Origin: Lumnitzera littorea
Lineage: Eukaryota > Streptophyta > Magnoliopsida > Myrtales > Combretaceae
DNA length: 64,000 bases
Direction of reading: 5' to 3'
Assembly: GCA_024138015.1 (NCBI GenBank)
Contig: JAMXBB010000006.1
Span: 77,812,627-77,876,626, forward strand
The notes beneath the pieces are model-generated. The model was given only the letters and a program-made list of their open reading frames with translations, was not told where the DNA came from and made no database searches. Every line of letters starts with the position of its first letter. Position 1 is the stretch's first letter. Of this stretch, positions 1-12,724 are shown piece by piece. Both the position numbers and the translations under genes were made by a program.

Positions 1-631
1 GTATAGGGGATAATCAAAGTGTAGACGATGTAATTCTGCACCTTCCATAGTTCCGGACTCTTATGAATGTATTGCTTGCATTCATTACGCTTGCATTTAT
101 TTTGTATGTAGATAGCTTGCTTGCATGTGTGATAATAATGTATGATAACTTGCTTGAACAGTGGTGGTGAGGAACGAACTCACTAAGCTGTTATATGCTC
201 ACTCCCTCATAGTTTCTTTTGTAGGTTTACTTATATTGGGATTTGGATAAGTCTTGAGTGCCGAGTATGAGATGGAGATATGTATTTTAGTATTAGAAAT
301 AGCTGAGTATTCTTTAGATGATACATAAGCAACCTTTGTTGATAATTTAATTTTTCTTGTATTTCTTTTATAATATTAATATATCCTATCTTATTATTTG
401 GTAGAGGATACCGATTCTCTGCGGTTTTGAGGAACTGTGGGATATCGAACACCCATAGTTATTTAACTTTGTATTTTACAAGAAATTATTTACTTAAAAA
501 TTAGTAACCTTAGTAATTAATCATTTAGAGTCTTGCGATCTTTGACTTGCAAGACGGTTTTCATATCATAGGTACATACATGTTATGGAAATTTTAGGTA
601 ATCTTACTAGGCCCCCTGTAGGGTCATGACA
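1..631 (-). mobile_element. LTR-A, 5' part, minus strand, cut by window start
   Basis: The reverse strand starts with the family terminus (the plus strand reads GGGTCATGACA ending at 631) and then shows the same blocks as the other LTR-A copies. These are a short box shared with 23340-23400 (minus) and 24800-24840, a box with a TTCCTCAAAACCGCAGAGAAT-like core around 400-440, and a stretch near 40-110 that is the reverse complement of about 4440-4510. The rest of the LTR lies before position 1, so no target-site duplication can be tested here. No coding capacity is visible; the short minus-strand reading frame at 231-452 lies within LTR sequence. Confidence 0.8.
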
Positions 632-664
632 CATGTGGTCGTAAGTTAATTAAATTAAGAATAA

Positions 665-807
665 AAAATAATAATAAATAAAAACTTTAGTGACTCATTG
701 TTTAGAATCTTGCAATCTCTGACTTGCAAGATGATTTTCAAATCATGGGTGCACACATGATATGAAAATTTTAGACAATCCTACTAGGCCCCTTTTAGGG
801 TCATGAC
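665..807 (-). mobile_element. Second LTR-A 5' terminus fragment, minus strand
   Basis: This repeats the last ~140 bp of the preceding LTR (TTTAGAATCTTGCAATC, TGACTTGCAAG, a CATGGGTGCACACATGATATG-like segment, ending GGGTCATGACA at 807). Two LTR 5' termini of the same orientation therefore lie head to tail, separated by about 35 bp of AT-rich DNA (632-664). One explanation is insertion of one copy into or beside another. Confidence 0.75.
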
Positions 808-2650
808 ATATCATTCTTGAGAACTATGAGATCAAACACGAAGAGCTTAAATTCTTTAAATATATGCTACTTTTGAGCATCAAAACATACAAATATGAAT
901 TATACTTATGTTGAGAAATTATACGTGATTTTAATGAAAATTTATACACTTTTGCTAAAAAATCTATTGAATTACATATAATTATTAAAGAAATCCTTTA
1001 GATAAGTCTGTGGTTTCACATACTTATCGAAACCCTTAAGCGGAAGAGCTAACCTCTAGTGCTTAGTAGTTTAGAAATGAGCACACTCGAGCACTTTGTG
1101 ACCATATTGAACGTTACACTAAACTTAGCATTCAAATAGTTAGTCATGTGAGTATTTTGGTTGGGCACAAATGTTTGAGCTACAAAAGTGACCAACTAAA
1201 TAAGAGGTGGAAATAAGGAAACAAGCACATTAAAAGACGAAAAGAAAATGCATCAATTCATTTGAAGTTCTTATAAGGCTTTAAGGGCTAACATCCAAGC
1301 CTCAAATGTAAGGAAAAGGAAAACTACAAAAAGAAGGAAAAGGAAGCTTTAAAGATCTTTACTCGACTCTAACCTAGTTGTTGTACCTAACGCAGTTGCC
1401 ATGCTTAATAGGCCATTTGGCTATGCCATTCGGCACATGCAATTTTAGGATAAACTCCTCATTTATCAAATGTGCCAACAACTACATTTAGGGGACATAG
1501 CTAACTTTAGGGAAAGATTCTTATTTGGTTGTAACTATCTGTGTGCAAAATGCATGCACACTTGCATTGACAACACATGAGAATTTACTAAGGCAAGTTC
1601 ACACATATGAACCTCCTTCATAACATTCATACCACCATACTCTAAGGATGTATCTAAGGCCTCCTCCAATTCCTTAATTTGGCCCATTTGGATGACAAAT
1701 CCAACTAAGTAGGGCTAGTACATCCCCCAATCACTACTTAGTGACCCATCTCAACCGTGGTAAAGATGTCTACACCCTTTGGTCATTACTAACTATAACA
1801 TGTCGACTATGGCAAAGATATCGATTGAGCTTGTAGGCTTACCCTAGAAACCTAATCTCCTCTAATTTGACCACTGCTTCAATATGCTCGATATAAGAAT
1901 GGAAATAGAGGTTGAGGACTTTAGGATCCCTAAAAAAAGTTTAATCTCTAAGAAAAATCTAACTAAATATAGCTAAGTTTTCAAGGTGAAGGTAAGGAAA
2001 AGAAGAGCCCTACAAGGCCTTTATATAAGCAACTGAGGGACGACTAAATGGTCTACATGTCCTCACTAGGCCTTCAATGGTCTAGATCCTTTTAGCACAT
2101 GGATCGTTAGTATTGCCTCCTACACGTTACCCAAGGTGCTATAATTACTCCTTACACTACGCTCTACCCTAGGCACTGTAATTATGCCTTAGAAAAGACT
2201 AAGCATCGTACCGGTGACATCAACAGTCATTGCATGCAACCAAGTGATCAACAATGCTTCCCTTTCAATTGGTGCACCTAGATTCGTTACTAGCCTCCTT
2301 GGGTTCACTTAAAGATAATTAGACCTCAACCTCTAAAACTTAGACTTAATTATTCTCTTCGATGCCCAGGAGAGTAAGGGGATTAGTGTTTATAGGACTT
2401 TTTGGCCTAAGCTCTAGAGGCCTAGGTCCGAATGTCTAAGCATGCTTGAGACCTTAAAGCAACTCTTTATGGACAGCTCACCCCAAGCCCAAATGCGATT
2501 AGACTTATGCCTAACTATAGCTTAATGCACTAAGGTCAACCCTAAGCACTCCTTCGAACCTCGACCAACTAAAGAACTTGGAAGTTTTAAGCAAAGTCCT
2601 TAGGTTCCCTAACTCTTCAACATCCAAGCACTAACTATTCTATGGTCCCT
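808..2650 (-). other. Decayed retrotransposon interior, possibly antisense-ORF and 3' UTR of a second Tat-type element
   Basis: No readable gene. On the minus strand a TATATAAAGGCC box lies near 2015-2028, just upstream (in minus sense) of purine-rich leader-like sequence at 1930-2010. This is the same arrangement as at 48710-48870, where a minus-strand TATAAATA precedes the antisense ORF of the Tat element. The C/T-rich, CCTAGG/CTTAGG-rich sequence at 2050-2650 resembles the 3' UTR at 48950-49740 in composition. The homology is inferred from arrangement and composition, not from an alignment. Confidence 0.3.
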
Positions 2651-3230
2651 AGAGTGGTTAGATCTGCGGCTAATTAGATTCACACTAACCTCAATCCCCC
2701 AAGCATAAGATAGTTGTTCGATACTTGGGCTAAGAAGCAAGGCACCATGGTTGCTTTGCTCATTCTTCTTCTCTCTTCTCATTAAATGCTATGTGACACC
2801 CTACTGTATAGCTTAGAAGCATAGTTGGCTAGGCCATGGCAGCTACTCATGCTGATGTGACAAGCTCCCTTCCTTGAATCCACGAACTGGTAGAAAAGAG
2901 TTGCTCTTTCTCATACTTAGCATGCCTCCCTACTCTGATTGCATATGAGCCAATCCGCACCCAACACGTATCCTTAACAAGTAAGCTTCATGCCATATAA
3001 ATAAGACATGAAGCTACAAGTACAAAGATTTGACTCCCAAGCACTCTTTACATACCTTAAACACCCTAAAAGCCCTTCCCTTCCTCTTTTTCCTTCTTGC
3101 TAACTTGAATATAGGAAGGCCCTCATTGGCATCGCTACATAAGGTTTTCTTTTAAGTCCATCATTGCAGCAAACCACCAGGAGACCATCAAAAGACCACC
3201 TTAGTAGTAAACACTATCACCATGGACTGT
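2651..3230 (+). mobile_element. Possible decayed Tat-type LTR
   Basis: Weak evidence. A CCATATAAATAAG box at about 2993-3005 is followed about 110 bp later by TAACTTGAATATAGGAAGGCC and then a short C-rich tail. This is the order seen in the confirmed Tat LTR (TATAAATA, then CTAACTTAAGCATCGAG, then a C-rich tail). Neither the LTR edges nor a target-site duplication could be fixed. Confidence 0.25.
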
Positions 3231-3944
3231 GTAATTATTATATATTGTGTATTACTGATAAAAATTAACTAAAAAAATTAAATAAATATAAAGAACAAAT
3301 GTCTTTTAAACAATAAATGCATATAGAATAAGAAAAAGGATATAATAAATGCATATAGAAAAAGTAAAGCTTAACTAGTAAGTTATATCTAATTTTATGT
3401 TATATTTTTCTTTTTAAAATATATATTTAATATATATATATATTTTAAGATATTAAAAATTAATTTTTCATGAGCTTGGGGGAGTAAGCCCCTTCTTAAA
3501 TACGTCCCTATTCCCACATGACTTACATGTATGTGATTATTTTATTTGGCTTTAACTTGTGTTACTTTAAATTATGTATCTTTTTTTAAATAATTTGATA
3601 TGCTACACTTTTGTTTTTCTTACAACTATATGATTTGTGAAGTAGTTTGATTGAAAATTGTTCTATATTTCATCAATCAATTGGACAATATAATGGATAT
3701 AAGTATATGAGTCTTATTATGCTCTTGAAGGAATTTCTTTTATTAGCATTCAGTAGAATTATTGAAGTTGGTGATGATTTTTTTTAAGCGATTCTGTTGA
3801 ATGATTTTAGCTACGTAATGAGATTAAAATAGTTGATAAAATATGAATAATAAAAAGAAAATGAAAGAAGTTTCATTTTAAAATTCATTAACAACATCTC
3901 ATAATTCATGAGATTAAAATAGTTGATAAAGTCTTTTTATCCAT
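3231..3944. other. AT-rich spacer with short direct repeats
   Basis: No gene seen. ATAAATGCATATAGAA occurs twice at about 3314-3363. GAGATTAAAATAGTTGATAAA occurs at about 3821 and again at about 3911, just before the truncated LTR begins. Confidence 0.4.
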
Positions 3945-6900
3945 TTCACACATTTCATATGTACCTATGATATGAAAATTGCTTTACAAGTCAGAAATTA
4001 TAAGACTCTAAATAATTAATCACTAGGATTTTCAATTTTTAATTATTTAACCTACTGTTAAATATAGATAGCTATGAATATCCAATATTCTCCAGTTCCA
4101 TAGAACTATAAAGAATCAGTATCCCTTACCAATAATAAGACAGGGTAAATCAACTTTGTGATTTTCAAGAAATACTAAATTATACAAATACTTAATATAT
4201 AAATATTTTCTATAAAAGATATTTTTATACCAACAATAAACTTATCTATTGACTTTAACACCATCAAACTTATCTCTAGTTTATACTTAGCATTTGAAAT
4301 TTATCCTAGTCCTAGCTTAAATGAACCTACAAAAGAAACTATAAAGAAATGAGCATATCATAACTCAGTAAGTTCGTTCTTTACCATTATCATTCAAGTA
4401 AGTTATCAAATATTATTAACCTATATACAAGTTTATTTACATATGTAATGAATGGATGGACGATGAATGCAAGCAACACATCCATAGGAGTTTAGAACTA
4501 TGGAAGACATAAATTTATGTTGCCTATACGTCAATTTTCCTCTATACTTACCCTACGGAGTATCTCACCTTAACTATATGAGGCTACTTGAAGGCATTGT
4601 TCCACCAAATGATACTCAATTATTACCCTAGCCAAGAAAGAAATATCAATTCAAATAAGTAGACTCCAATTAGGGCCATTCACCAAACATATCAAAGGCC
4701 CCTTAGGTACATAAAGCGAGTCCTCTCACTATCAAATAAATATCCAAAGCCCCATGGGAACGAATATGTGAGTCTTCTCACAATCAAAATATATCCAAGG
4801 CCTCACGTGAATAAATATGCAAGTCTGTTGTAAGCAATTGAAGATACCATACTAACTTTGCTTTAACAATAAAATATTATTTACAGGTGCTATGAGCCCT
4901 CTCAAAAATCATACAAAAAAAATATGTTTAGGATTGAAAAAACGCTTTCCAAAAATACTTTTCTTAAAAATCTACAAAGTTAGTACTCTCCATCAGTATA
5001 CTAATTGAGTTATAGACATTCGACAAATATAATAAGTTATTTTGGTCAGATATTTATATTTATCGGTTTAAGAAGGTGATCTCATATATGCAAAACAGCC
5101 ATTCAACAAATAATCGGTATCATAAACTAACAAGCAGCGTACAACATTAAACGGTAAGCAAATAATAGATCATCATAATTCCCTTACCTAGATTAATACT
5201 CATTCTCTAACCTTTTAGGATTTCTAGAACTTGACAATTGAATACCTAAAAAGATAATAAAACTTATAAGTATTTTAAAAAATTAAGTTGCTCAGTTAAC
5301 CAATCTCTATTGTAATTTACCTAATTTCCCACTATAACCTGAGTATGACATAAATATAATTTAACTTACTTATTGGGGTAAATTAGAAATATATTTGTAA
5401 TTTATGGTATTTTATGTATTTAATTATTTATTTCTCCTCATTATTTGTTATATCATCAATTAATTTAGTTATTCTACTTATTTTTCTTGGTTTATATTAA
5501 ATTTTTAGTTGTATATGACTTTTTCATTCTAACTTTGATTTTTGTGATCTTATAGTCAATGTTTAATATTTTTAGATTACTTTCACGTAGTAGGGTTTGT
5601 TTTGGACGTTAAAATCCGCATTTTTCAATATAAGTATAAAATGTTATGAATTTTATTATTTTGACTTGAATAATTTTATTTATTAATTTTGAGATTTCTT
5701 TTATTATTTTATAATTTAATTAATTTCTAAATTCTTATGATATTTTATTTTTATGTCCAACTTATATTAATTTCACTATTTCTTCATTTTTACTCTTAAT
5801 TTACTAATTATGTTTATTTTGTTATTATTTTAAATTTTCTAATTAATTAAATAATTATTATTTTATAAATTTTCGGTTCAATTATATATTTTAGGTAAAT
5901 TGTTCATGTAGTACTTTCTTATTTGTCCACGTGGCAATTTGTTAATTTTTCCTTATTTTTATGTTTCCCTAATTTTGTATTATTATTTTTTATACGTATA
6001 TGTTATTATAATTTATTAATTAATAAGTATATGAGCGTTAATTTTCTTTTAGGGTTTCAACCCATTTTCTTTATATATAAATATATATCTATTTTATGAT
6101 GTTATATTAAATAACCATTATAAGTATGTATGTACTTGTATATATATATATATATATATGTACATATGTATCCTTAATTACGTATATATATATATGCTTA
6201 GCATATTAGTATATATACTTTTATATATACCTATATGTATGCTCATACCATACTATTATCGTACATATATCTATACATGTATATATACGTATATACATGT
6301 ATTTATACCTTTAGTATATTATTATTATACATATTTATATACATGTATCTATATTTATACTCAGTTTTATATGTACTTTTATATATGTATATATATGTGT
6401 ATATTTTATATTTTCTTAATATGTTTTTAAGAAATTTTGATGTATTATATATATATACACATCTATATACATTTTTAGTTTTCATATATATATATATATA
6501 TATGTATAAATACTCAGTATTTCTTGTATGTATGTATATGTCTATATTATACTATGTATATATGAGGCATATATGTATCTATTTATACATATATCATATA
6601 TATGTATATATATTTGTACATATAGCTAACTAGATCTATAGCATATCCTTACATATTTCTATATGTGCATATTAGTATATTTATACATGTAAACATAATT
6701 TCTAAAAGAAATAAGTTCCTATATACAAAATCTAATAAATGTACATAAAGTTTCAATTAAAAAAATACTAAGTTACATGTATAATACATCTAATATGATA
6801 ACATACACAAATATACAAGAAAATACCTAAAACCTAATTTACATAATATGACAAATACAAACTAAATACAAAGAAAATATAAAGGAAATGTATTTACTTG

Positions 6901-7856
6901 TTTTGAAAATGTTTTGGTGTAGAAATCCTTTTCTTTCTCTCTAAATATTGATGACAATATGAGATATGTAGTGTGGTTAGAAGTGGAGTGATAGTTAGAG
7001 AAAATGAGGGGAAAACAAAATGGAGAAGACGAGAAAACAGAGAGAGTATTGTTGGTTTGGTAAAGGGAAAGAAGATAAGTTAATTATGTGTGTGATTTGA
7101 GAAAATTGAAGATAATTAGAGAGGGTTCTAGAGGGTTAAAATGTGTCATGGCATGGAGGGAGAGAAAAGAAAGGAAAAGAGAAAAAAAAAAAGATAGGAA
7201 AAGGAAGAGAAAAGAAAATTTTAAATGATAGTGACATGTTGACTTGGTCAACATTTTGATTGTATAATATTATATATATCTAATAAATAATATAATTATA
7301 AATAAAATTATAAAATATGTTATTAAAATTTATCATATAACACATGAACTACAATAAATATTATAATTAGGTTCAAATAATTAAATTTATATAATAGTAA
7401 TTTATTTATATATATAACGTTACTAACAATTATAAAATAATATTATCAATCTTGTAAATTAATTTAATACTTTTTACATTTATTAACATTTAAAAATTAT
7501 CTCTAATAATTCGTTAGCGATTTTACGCGATTAAATGTATTGATTGATAATTATACCTAATTAAGGTTTTATCATTGTAAAAGTAGATCTGTACGTTTAT
7601 AACTTTAAGGTTTTAGTTTTAGAGTTTTTATCTTATTTAGGTTCAATCTCTAGTATTTACACGTATACAAGGTTTAAAGTTTTTATATACGATTAAGGTT
7701 TTAATCAATATATTAAGATTTTTCTTCTTCGTTTTAAGTTTCGAAATTTAGTTTTAATTAATTTTAAATTTATTGGTTCTACTGACTTATGGTAATTATC
7801 TACAGTACTTAAGTTTAACTATACCCTCATAATGCTAAATTTGCAAAGTTTATACA
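3945..7856 (+). mobile_element. LTR-A, plus strand, 5'-truncated
   Basis: Begins inside the family consensus (TTCATATGTACCTATGATATG) and lacks the TGTCATGACCCT terminus. It then shows the shared box near 4080-4145, the segment around 4440-4560 that mirrors 1-110 in inverse orientation, the conserved block at 5511-5586, a hypervariable TA/TATG-rich zone at 6120-6700, a GA-rich block at 6950-7220, and the 3' end GCTAAATTTGCAAAGTTTATACA at about 7834-7856. The short reading frames at 6158-6633 rich in Tyr and Ile come from the TATA repeats and are not genes. Confidence 0.8.
6138..6160. repeat. (TA)n microsatellite in LTR-A
   Basis: A run of TA dinucleotides opens a longer TATG/TATA zone that continues with interruptions to about 6700, including a second TA run near 6482-6502. 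Confidence 0.9.
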
Positions 7857-8553
7857 ATGTCTGCTAATACATTAATGAAGCATGGAGCAATTACGAAATT
7901 CGAAGTTTTCATAATTTACGAAGTTAAGTAATAATATTGACTAATGTTACAATTTCTCAAAGGTGTTTATGAAAATTGAAAAACTAACTAAGTAAAAGAT
8001 AACGTGGCTAAATTTTGAAATTACCAACAAAATTTTTGGATGACTACCCTCTTTTTTGGCCATTTATATCATATTATTATAACTTTAAGGAGAGAGGAAT
8101 TGAGCTTGGTCCATTTCTCATTTATAAATATGTATTTATACCATAAGATTATAATAATTTTAAAATCTATAATTATGTAGTCTTACATAAATGGCTATTA
8201 TCCTTTTTTGTTTAAATCATGGTGAATATCTTCTAAGGACCATTTTCAAAGATTAGAGACAATGAAATCATCATAATTGGTGTGTTATATCTAAAGAATG
8301 CATCGAATAATCAATAGATAATGAGGGCAGCATGATAATGTTCTTATGAATATATCCCTGGTGCTATGTTGGGGAGGAGGCATATAACAAAAACAAAAAC
8401 AAAAACAAAAACAAAAATATTCTCTAAATTGCGAGCATTTAAACCATGTCTTGTCAAGTCCTATTCAAGAGAAGATAGGAAAAAGGGGAATCAACTTTTC
8501 TCTTATACCCTTCTGGTCGACCTAAAATAAACCTAAAGGCTTTTTCTACTAAA
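7857..8553. other. Intergenic sequence
   Basis: AT-rich sequence between the LTR end and the globulin pseudogene. The only structure seen is a (AAAAAC)n run at about 8387-8417. Confidence 0.5.
8387..8417. repeat. (AAAAAC)n microsatellite
   Basis: About five copies of the hexamer AAAAAC, downstream of the globulin pseudogene in its reading direction. Confidence 0.9.
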
Positions 8554-10601
8554 CTAACTTGGCGGAGGGAAGAAAATGGCATAAGAATTCCTTTTAGAGT
8601 GGAATTACTTCTCCAAATCCTCAGGAACATCAAAAGCTACCCGCAAAACCTGTGGCGACAACGCCTTCCACACCGAAGTCCTTCCTGCAAGATGTGGGAA
8701 TATAGGGCTGCCAAAATGCAAATGTGTTAGATAAAGGTAGCTTCAATAAAATCAATGCATTATGTGGTCATCTACTTTTGGAGCAAATTATTTATTTTTT
8801 AGATTCATATTTCATTATGCAACAAGTTTTGGATTCTCGGCCTACATATTGAAAAATAGGATTGCATGTGTTTTATATTTTTTCTATATATGAAAAAATA
8901 AATTTATGATGTATTTATTTTTAAATGTAACTTGAATAACCAACAAGTGAAAAAGTAAAAAGTAATTTCGGGCAAGAACATATTGACAGATATTATAGGA
9001 AAGTTCGTTATATGAAATTAGGAGTAGTAATGACAGAGAACCACTCCATGCCATCAGGATCTGCAATCTTTGACACGGCGAAGAACCTTGGTACAATGAA
9101 CAAATTTCCAGACTTCACATTCGTTTCCAACACCCTCTTTCCATCCACACCAGTCACTTGAACGCGACCGCTACCCCTAATAATATAAGTGACCTGCAAA
9201 GCAGAGTCACAAGAGAGTCCAGGAGAACACATCGCACTTCCATCAAGCCTAACAAGGTCAGCACCCAAACCAACTTGACCAACTAGAGGAAGGTTCTCAG
9301 TGTTCAATACAATTACTCTTCCTCCATTTGGAATATCAATATCAAGCGGAGCTTCCTCACAATTCAGTGCCATGCCATTACAGTGTTCACCCTTTGGTTC
9401 AGGCATATCAAAACCAGCATCTAGCTTGACAACACAGGCACCAGATTGGTTTTCAACAAGGGATTTGCCTGCATTCTCCTCCAAGTCCCATGCCCAGCTA
9501 ACAAATTCGGTTGAGAAGCCAGTAAATATACCGTTATTACCGGTTAAACAGAAATCAGTAAACTCCCCAGTTTTGTGGGCTTTTGATGTATCACCTAGAA
9601 AGAGAACAACTAATTTGGTGTCTTCTTTGTTCTACCACCAGGTAACAACCCCGAAAGGAAGAGCAACGGCATCGCCCTTCTTGATTGCTATAACCTTTTC
9701 CTCTTATTCAGGAAGAACAATTCCAGAAACGCCACACCCTATTTAATGCACAAAATAGATTAGCAGCAAGATGATAAAGTAGCATATCAGGATACCATAA
9801 ACATGGTCATGGGATAGATCAGCGTGAAGATTAGCAATATTTCACTGCATCCCTAATCTATTCTGACCGTATCAATCTGAAGAACAAAGTCAAATATTGT
9901 CTTCAAATAGTAGAACCTACCTAACTTATTATCCTATTTTCATTATTCACATGGTTTAGCGATATTTTTTTTTAAGACACAAATGAAAAATGCATTGAAC
10001 GAAAAAAAATTTTTTCCTTTTTATTTTTCAAACAAATGGAAATTCTAATTCATATCATGAGAGATTATAGTAAAAATTTTAACGAATCGAAGGTTTAAAA
10101 GGAGGAAAAACAAAAAGGACTTATGCTTGACCATCGCCCATTGATTTCTATATCTATCACAATTAACTAAAGAGACTATTTAAATCAAATCAAAGAAAAA
10201 GGTGACGATATTGAAAAATAAAAATGCAGCAATTTAAATAAATTTTCACTAGAAAAAAAAATAAAGCATATCAAAGGAAAAGGGAAAAAAGAAAACCCAT
10301 AGAATAATCTAAGATGTATTAGGCGGTCCCATAGATAGAAGTTTGTAAACAAAAGGAGTAGTGGAAAAATAAATGATGAATTACAAGAGAATGAATAGTT
10401 GATTACCTCGGAGGACGTGAGCAACGTTGGCAGAATCAAAATAACGAGGAAATCAAAACCATTCTTCTCAAGAGCAAGTTTAGCAGCACCGATGTTGCCT
10501 TGATGTAACATTGGAAGTTCTATTGGGTCCCATGCATAGTACGATCCACCATCCCCACCGTACAATTTCTTGGAAAGTTTTGGTGAAATATCAAGTTCCA
10601 T
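8554..10601 (-). pseudogene. Legumin/glutelin-type 11S globulin (bicupin) pseudogene, three exons
   Basis: Reverse-strand gene of the 11S globulin / glutelin type-D-like family, vacuolar or cupin-fold seed proteins made of two beta-barrel domains. Exon 1 is 10601-10407, starting at ATG and reading MELDISPKLSKKLYGGDGG. Exon 2 is 9738-9018 and contains GDAVALPFGVVTWW, GFSTEFVSWAWDLEE and LVRLDGSAMCSPGLSCDSAL. Exon 3 is 8707-8554 and contains VWKALSPQVLRVAFDVPEDLEK and IFFPPPS plus stop. Together they give about 1070 coding bases (~356 residues), the usual length of this subfamily. Exon 1 ends CTCCGAG before GTAATC and exon 2 begins after AATAG, so intron 1 has normal GT-AG ends. Damage: a 1-base loss near FDFPRYFD in exon 1, stops replacing Lys (PE-stop-EEK) and Phe (WW-stop-NKED) in exon 2, loss of the GT donor after TTPN at 9018, and a stop after DLEK in exon 3. 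Kept introns argue for gene duplication rather than retroposition. The family call is firm; the paralogue is not resolved. Confidence 0.88.
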
Positions 10602-10702
10602 TGTTGGTACTGAAAAAGTTCCCCGAGTCACACACTTGTACTCTAAATAAGAAAACCGAAGCAAAAGGAATAGGATTAAGCAAATTATGATTGGTTATAA
10701 TG

Positions 10703-10714
10703 TATTTATATAAA
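10703..10714 (-). promoter_or_regulatory. TATA box of the globulin pseudogene
   Basis: On the minus strand TTTATATAAATA lies about 105 bp upstream of the pseudogene ATG at 10601. The position fits a TATA box followed by a leader of about 70-80 nt. No CATGCA (RY) motif typical of strong seed promoters was noticed close by. Confidence 0.5.
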
Positions 10715-10927
10715 AGTTAGGAGGTACGATTTAATTCTATCTTTAAACTTTGGGGATCGCATCCATCATGACCTACTTTTTGAATAGATTAGATTTTCTT
10801 TACTTTAATTGATTTTTATGATATATTTCCATATCAGTAAGACACTATCAGCAAATAAATTCATTAAAGTGCCCTACAAATTTATCCCTTTTAACTATTT
10901 CATCTTTAAAGAATCTTGTTAAATTTA

Positions 10928-11500
10928 AATATATTTTTTATCAATGAGATTCTAAGATTTCAAATTCAAATTTGAATGAAAGGTTGCTTTCGTTAGAATG
11001 CAATCTGAATTTAAATTGAAGAAATAAAAAAAAAAAAAACCAACGAATATACACCTGCAATATATATGCAAAAATGACATAAATTGATATAATAGCATGT
11101 TATTGAATTAAAATATATACATGACTAACAATTTAAAAAAGAAAAACAAAAATGATATATAAACTATCTTAAAGTATGTAAAAAAAAATAGAGAAAACAA
11201 CTATAGTCATACCTAAATATATTTGTTAAGATATAATATATTATACTGCTCTATTTTAATTTGCTTTATTCAATATTGTTATCATTCTCACTGCTTGACC
11301 CTTATAAGGAAAATCTATGCCATTATAATTCGACTTTATTATTTTTTTACTGTTTTTTCCTTTCCAATTGCTTTAAAATAAACTGCTATTATTATTTTTA
11401 TAGATATATATATTTTTTCAATGAGATTCTAAGATTTCAAATTTGAGTGAAAGGCTGGTTTGATTAAAATGTAATCTGAATTTAAATTGAAGAAATAGAA
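10928..11500. repeat. Pair of ~95-bp direct repeats
   Basis: TCAATGAGATTCTAAGATTTC through CAATCTGAATTTAAATTGAAG at about 10938-11023 recurs with few changes at about 11417-11494. The ~390 bp between them show no open gene. The pair could be the trace of a segment duplication or of an insertion that duplicated its flanks. Confidence 0.65.
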
Positions 11501-12724
11501 AAAATCTATTTAGATGATCAAACAGGGAAAAAAATAATATTTAAATTCTTAACATATAGCTACTTTTTTATATGAATCTTTAATGTTATTTTTCCTAATC
11601 GAGTCATCGTCCTTCAATTAATCCCGATGAATAGTGCATCAAAAATTGACACATGTCAACATTTGATAGGCATACGATAATTCTTGTATAATAATATAAT
11701 ATTAGTAACACGGAAAATTAAATAATATAATTATAATAAAATATTATAAAAAGTTTAGAAAAGAAAGCAATATCAAGAATGTGTATACTCTGTATATATT
11801 AAGAGAGAAGGCAGCATCTTACCCCCACCAACAAGCCAATTTTCCAGATTTACTGCCTTGAGGGGCAGAGTGATATCTGCACTCACATGTAATAAATGAT
11901 CTGCTAAAAACTCGAGTAGTAAGAAGCCATACAGAGGATACATGGGTGAGATGAATAATTATAATAATGCACTTCTCTCGTTTGCTTCCAATTAACAGAA
12001 AAGGCTATACCGATGCATATTTTATATACACTCACATATATGCTTTCAGCCTTTGCACGGATGAAATCTCGTGTTTCTTAGGACTAGCAGGTTACCATGT
12101 CTAACTTTTTTGGTTTGGCTTATATTAGCCTAAATAGCAGGTTACTGAAGATACTCATGATATGGACGGGCATTTCTCTAACGTGTCTATGTACATACAT
12201 ATACATTTATCTATCCATTATCTATTATTTTATCTATCATACGAATGAGTAAGACATCATTTTGGTGTCATATATCTTTGAACGGTTTATTTTCATTTTT
12301 CTTCTGTACTTTTACAAAATTGGCCACTATATTTGGTTTATGAACATAAAAACCCCATATTCCCCTTTTTTTTGGTCCACACTTAAACTGAAAAACTTCT
12401 GATATTTTAAAATTTCCAAAAAATCATTTACCCTTTCCCACTTTCCCTCTTCCACTATTTTTCTCTCTCTCCAACCTTCTTAAAAATTTAAAGAAAAATA
12501 ATGCTTGTAAAACTTATTTGTTTCATATTATACAAAGTAAAGATTTAAAGATGCATCCAAATGTGATGAATTATTATTATTCTGAATTATTTTCTTGGCA
12601 TTTGCTATAGTCTTATTAATATTTTAGATACTTTTCCTATCTATAATTATTTAAGATCGAAAATTTAATCCACAAATTAAGTAATAAGAGTTTTATGGCT
12701 TTTTGAATAGATAGTACCTATTTT
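11501..12724. other. Intergenic sequence, nothing recognised
   Basis: AT-rich with T-rich runs (12290-12480). No coding signal, inverted repeat or LTR motif was recognised. Confidence 0.4.

Noticed and set aside
6158..6633. Tyr/Ile-rich reading frames of 90 and 132 codons
   Set aside because: They are translations of the TATA/TATG-rich zone of LTR-A; similar frames appear in other LTR-A copies (26834-27046, 40428-40655, 63354-63545) with unrelated sequence.
9300..9746. 148-codon plus-strand frame
   Set aside because: It is the shadow of exon 2 of the globulin pseudogene, whose minus-strand reading has clear family similarity.
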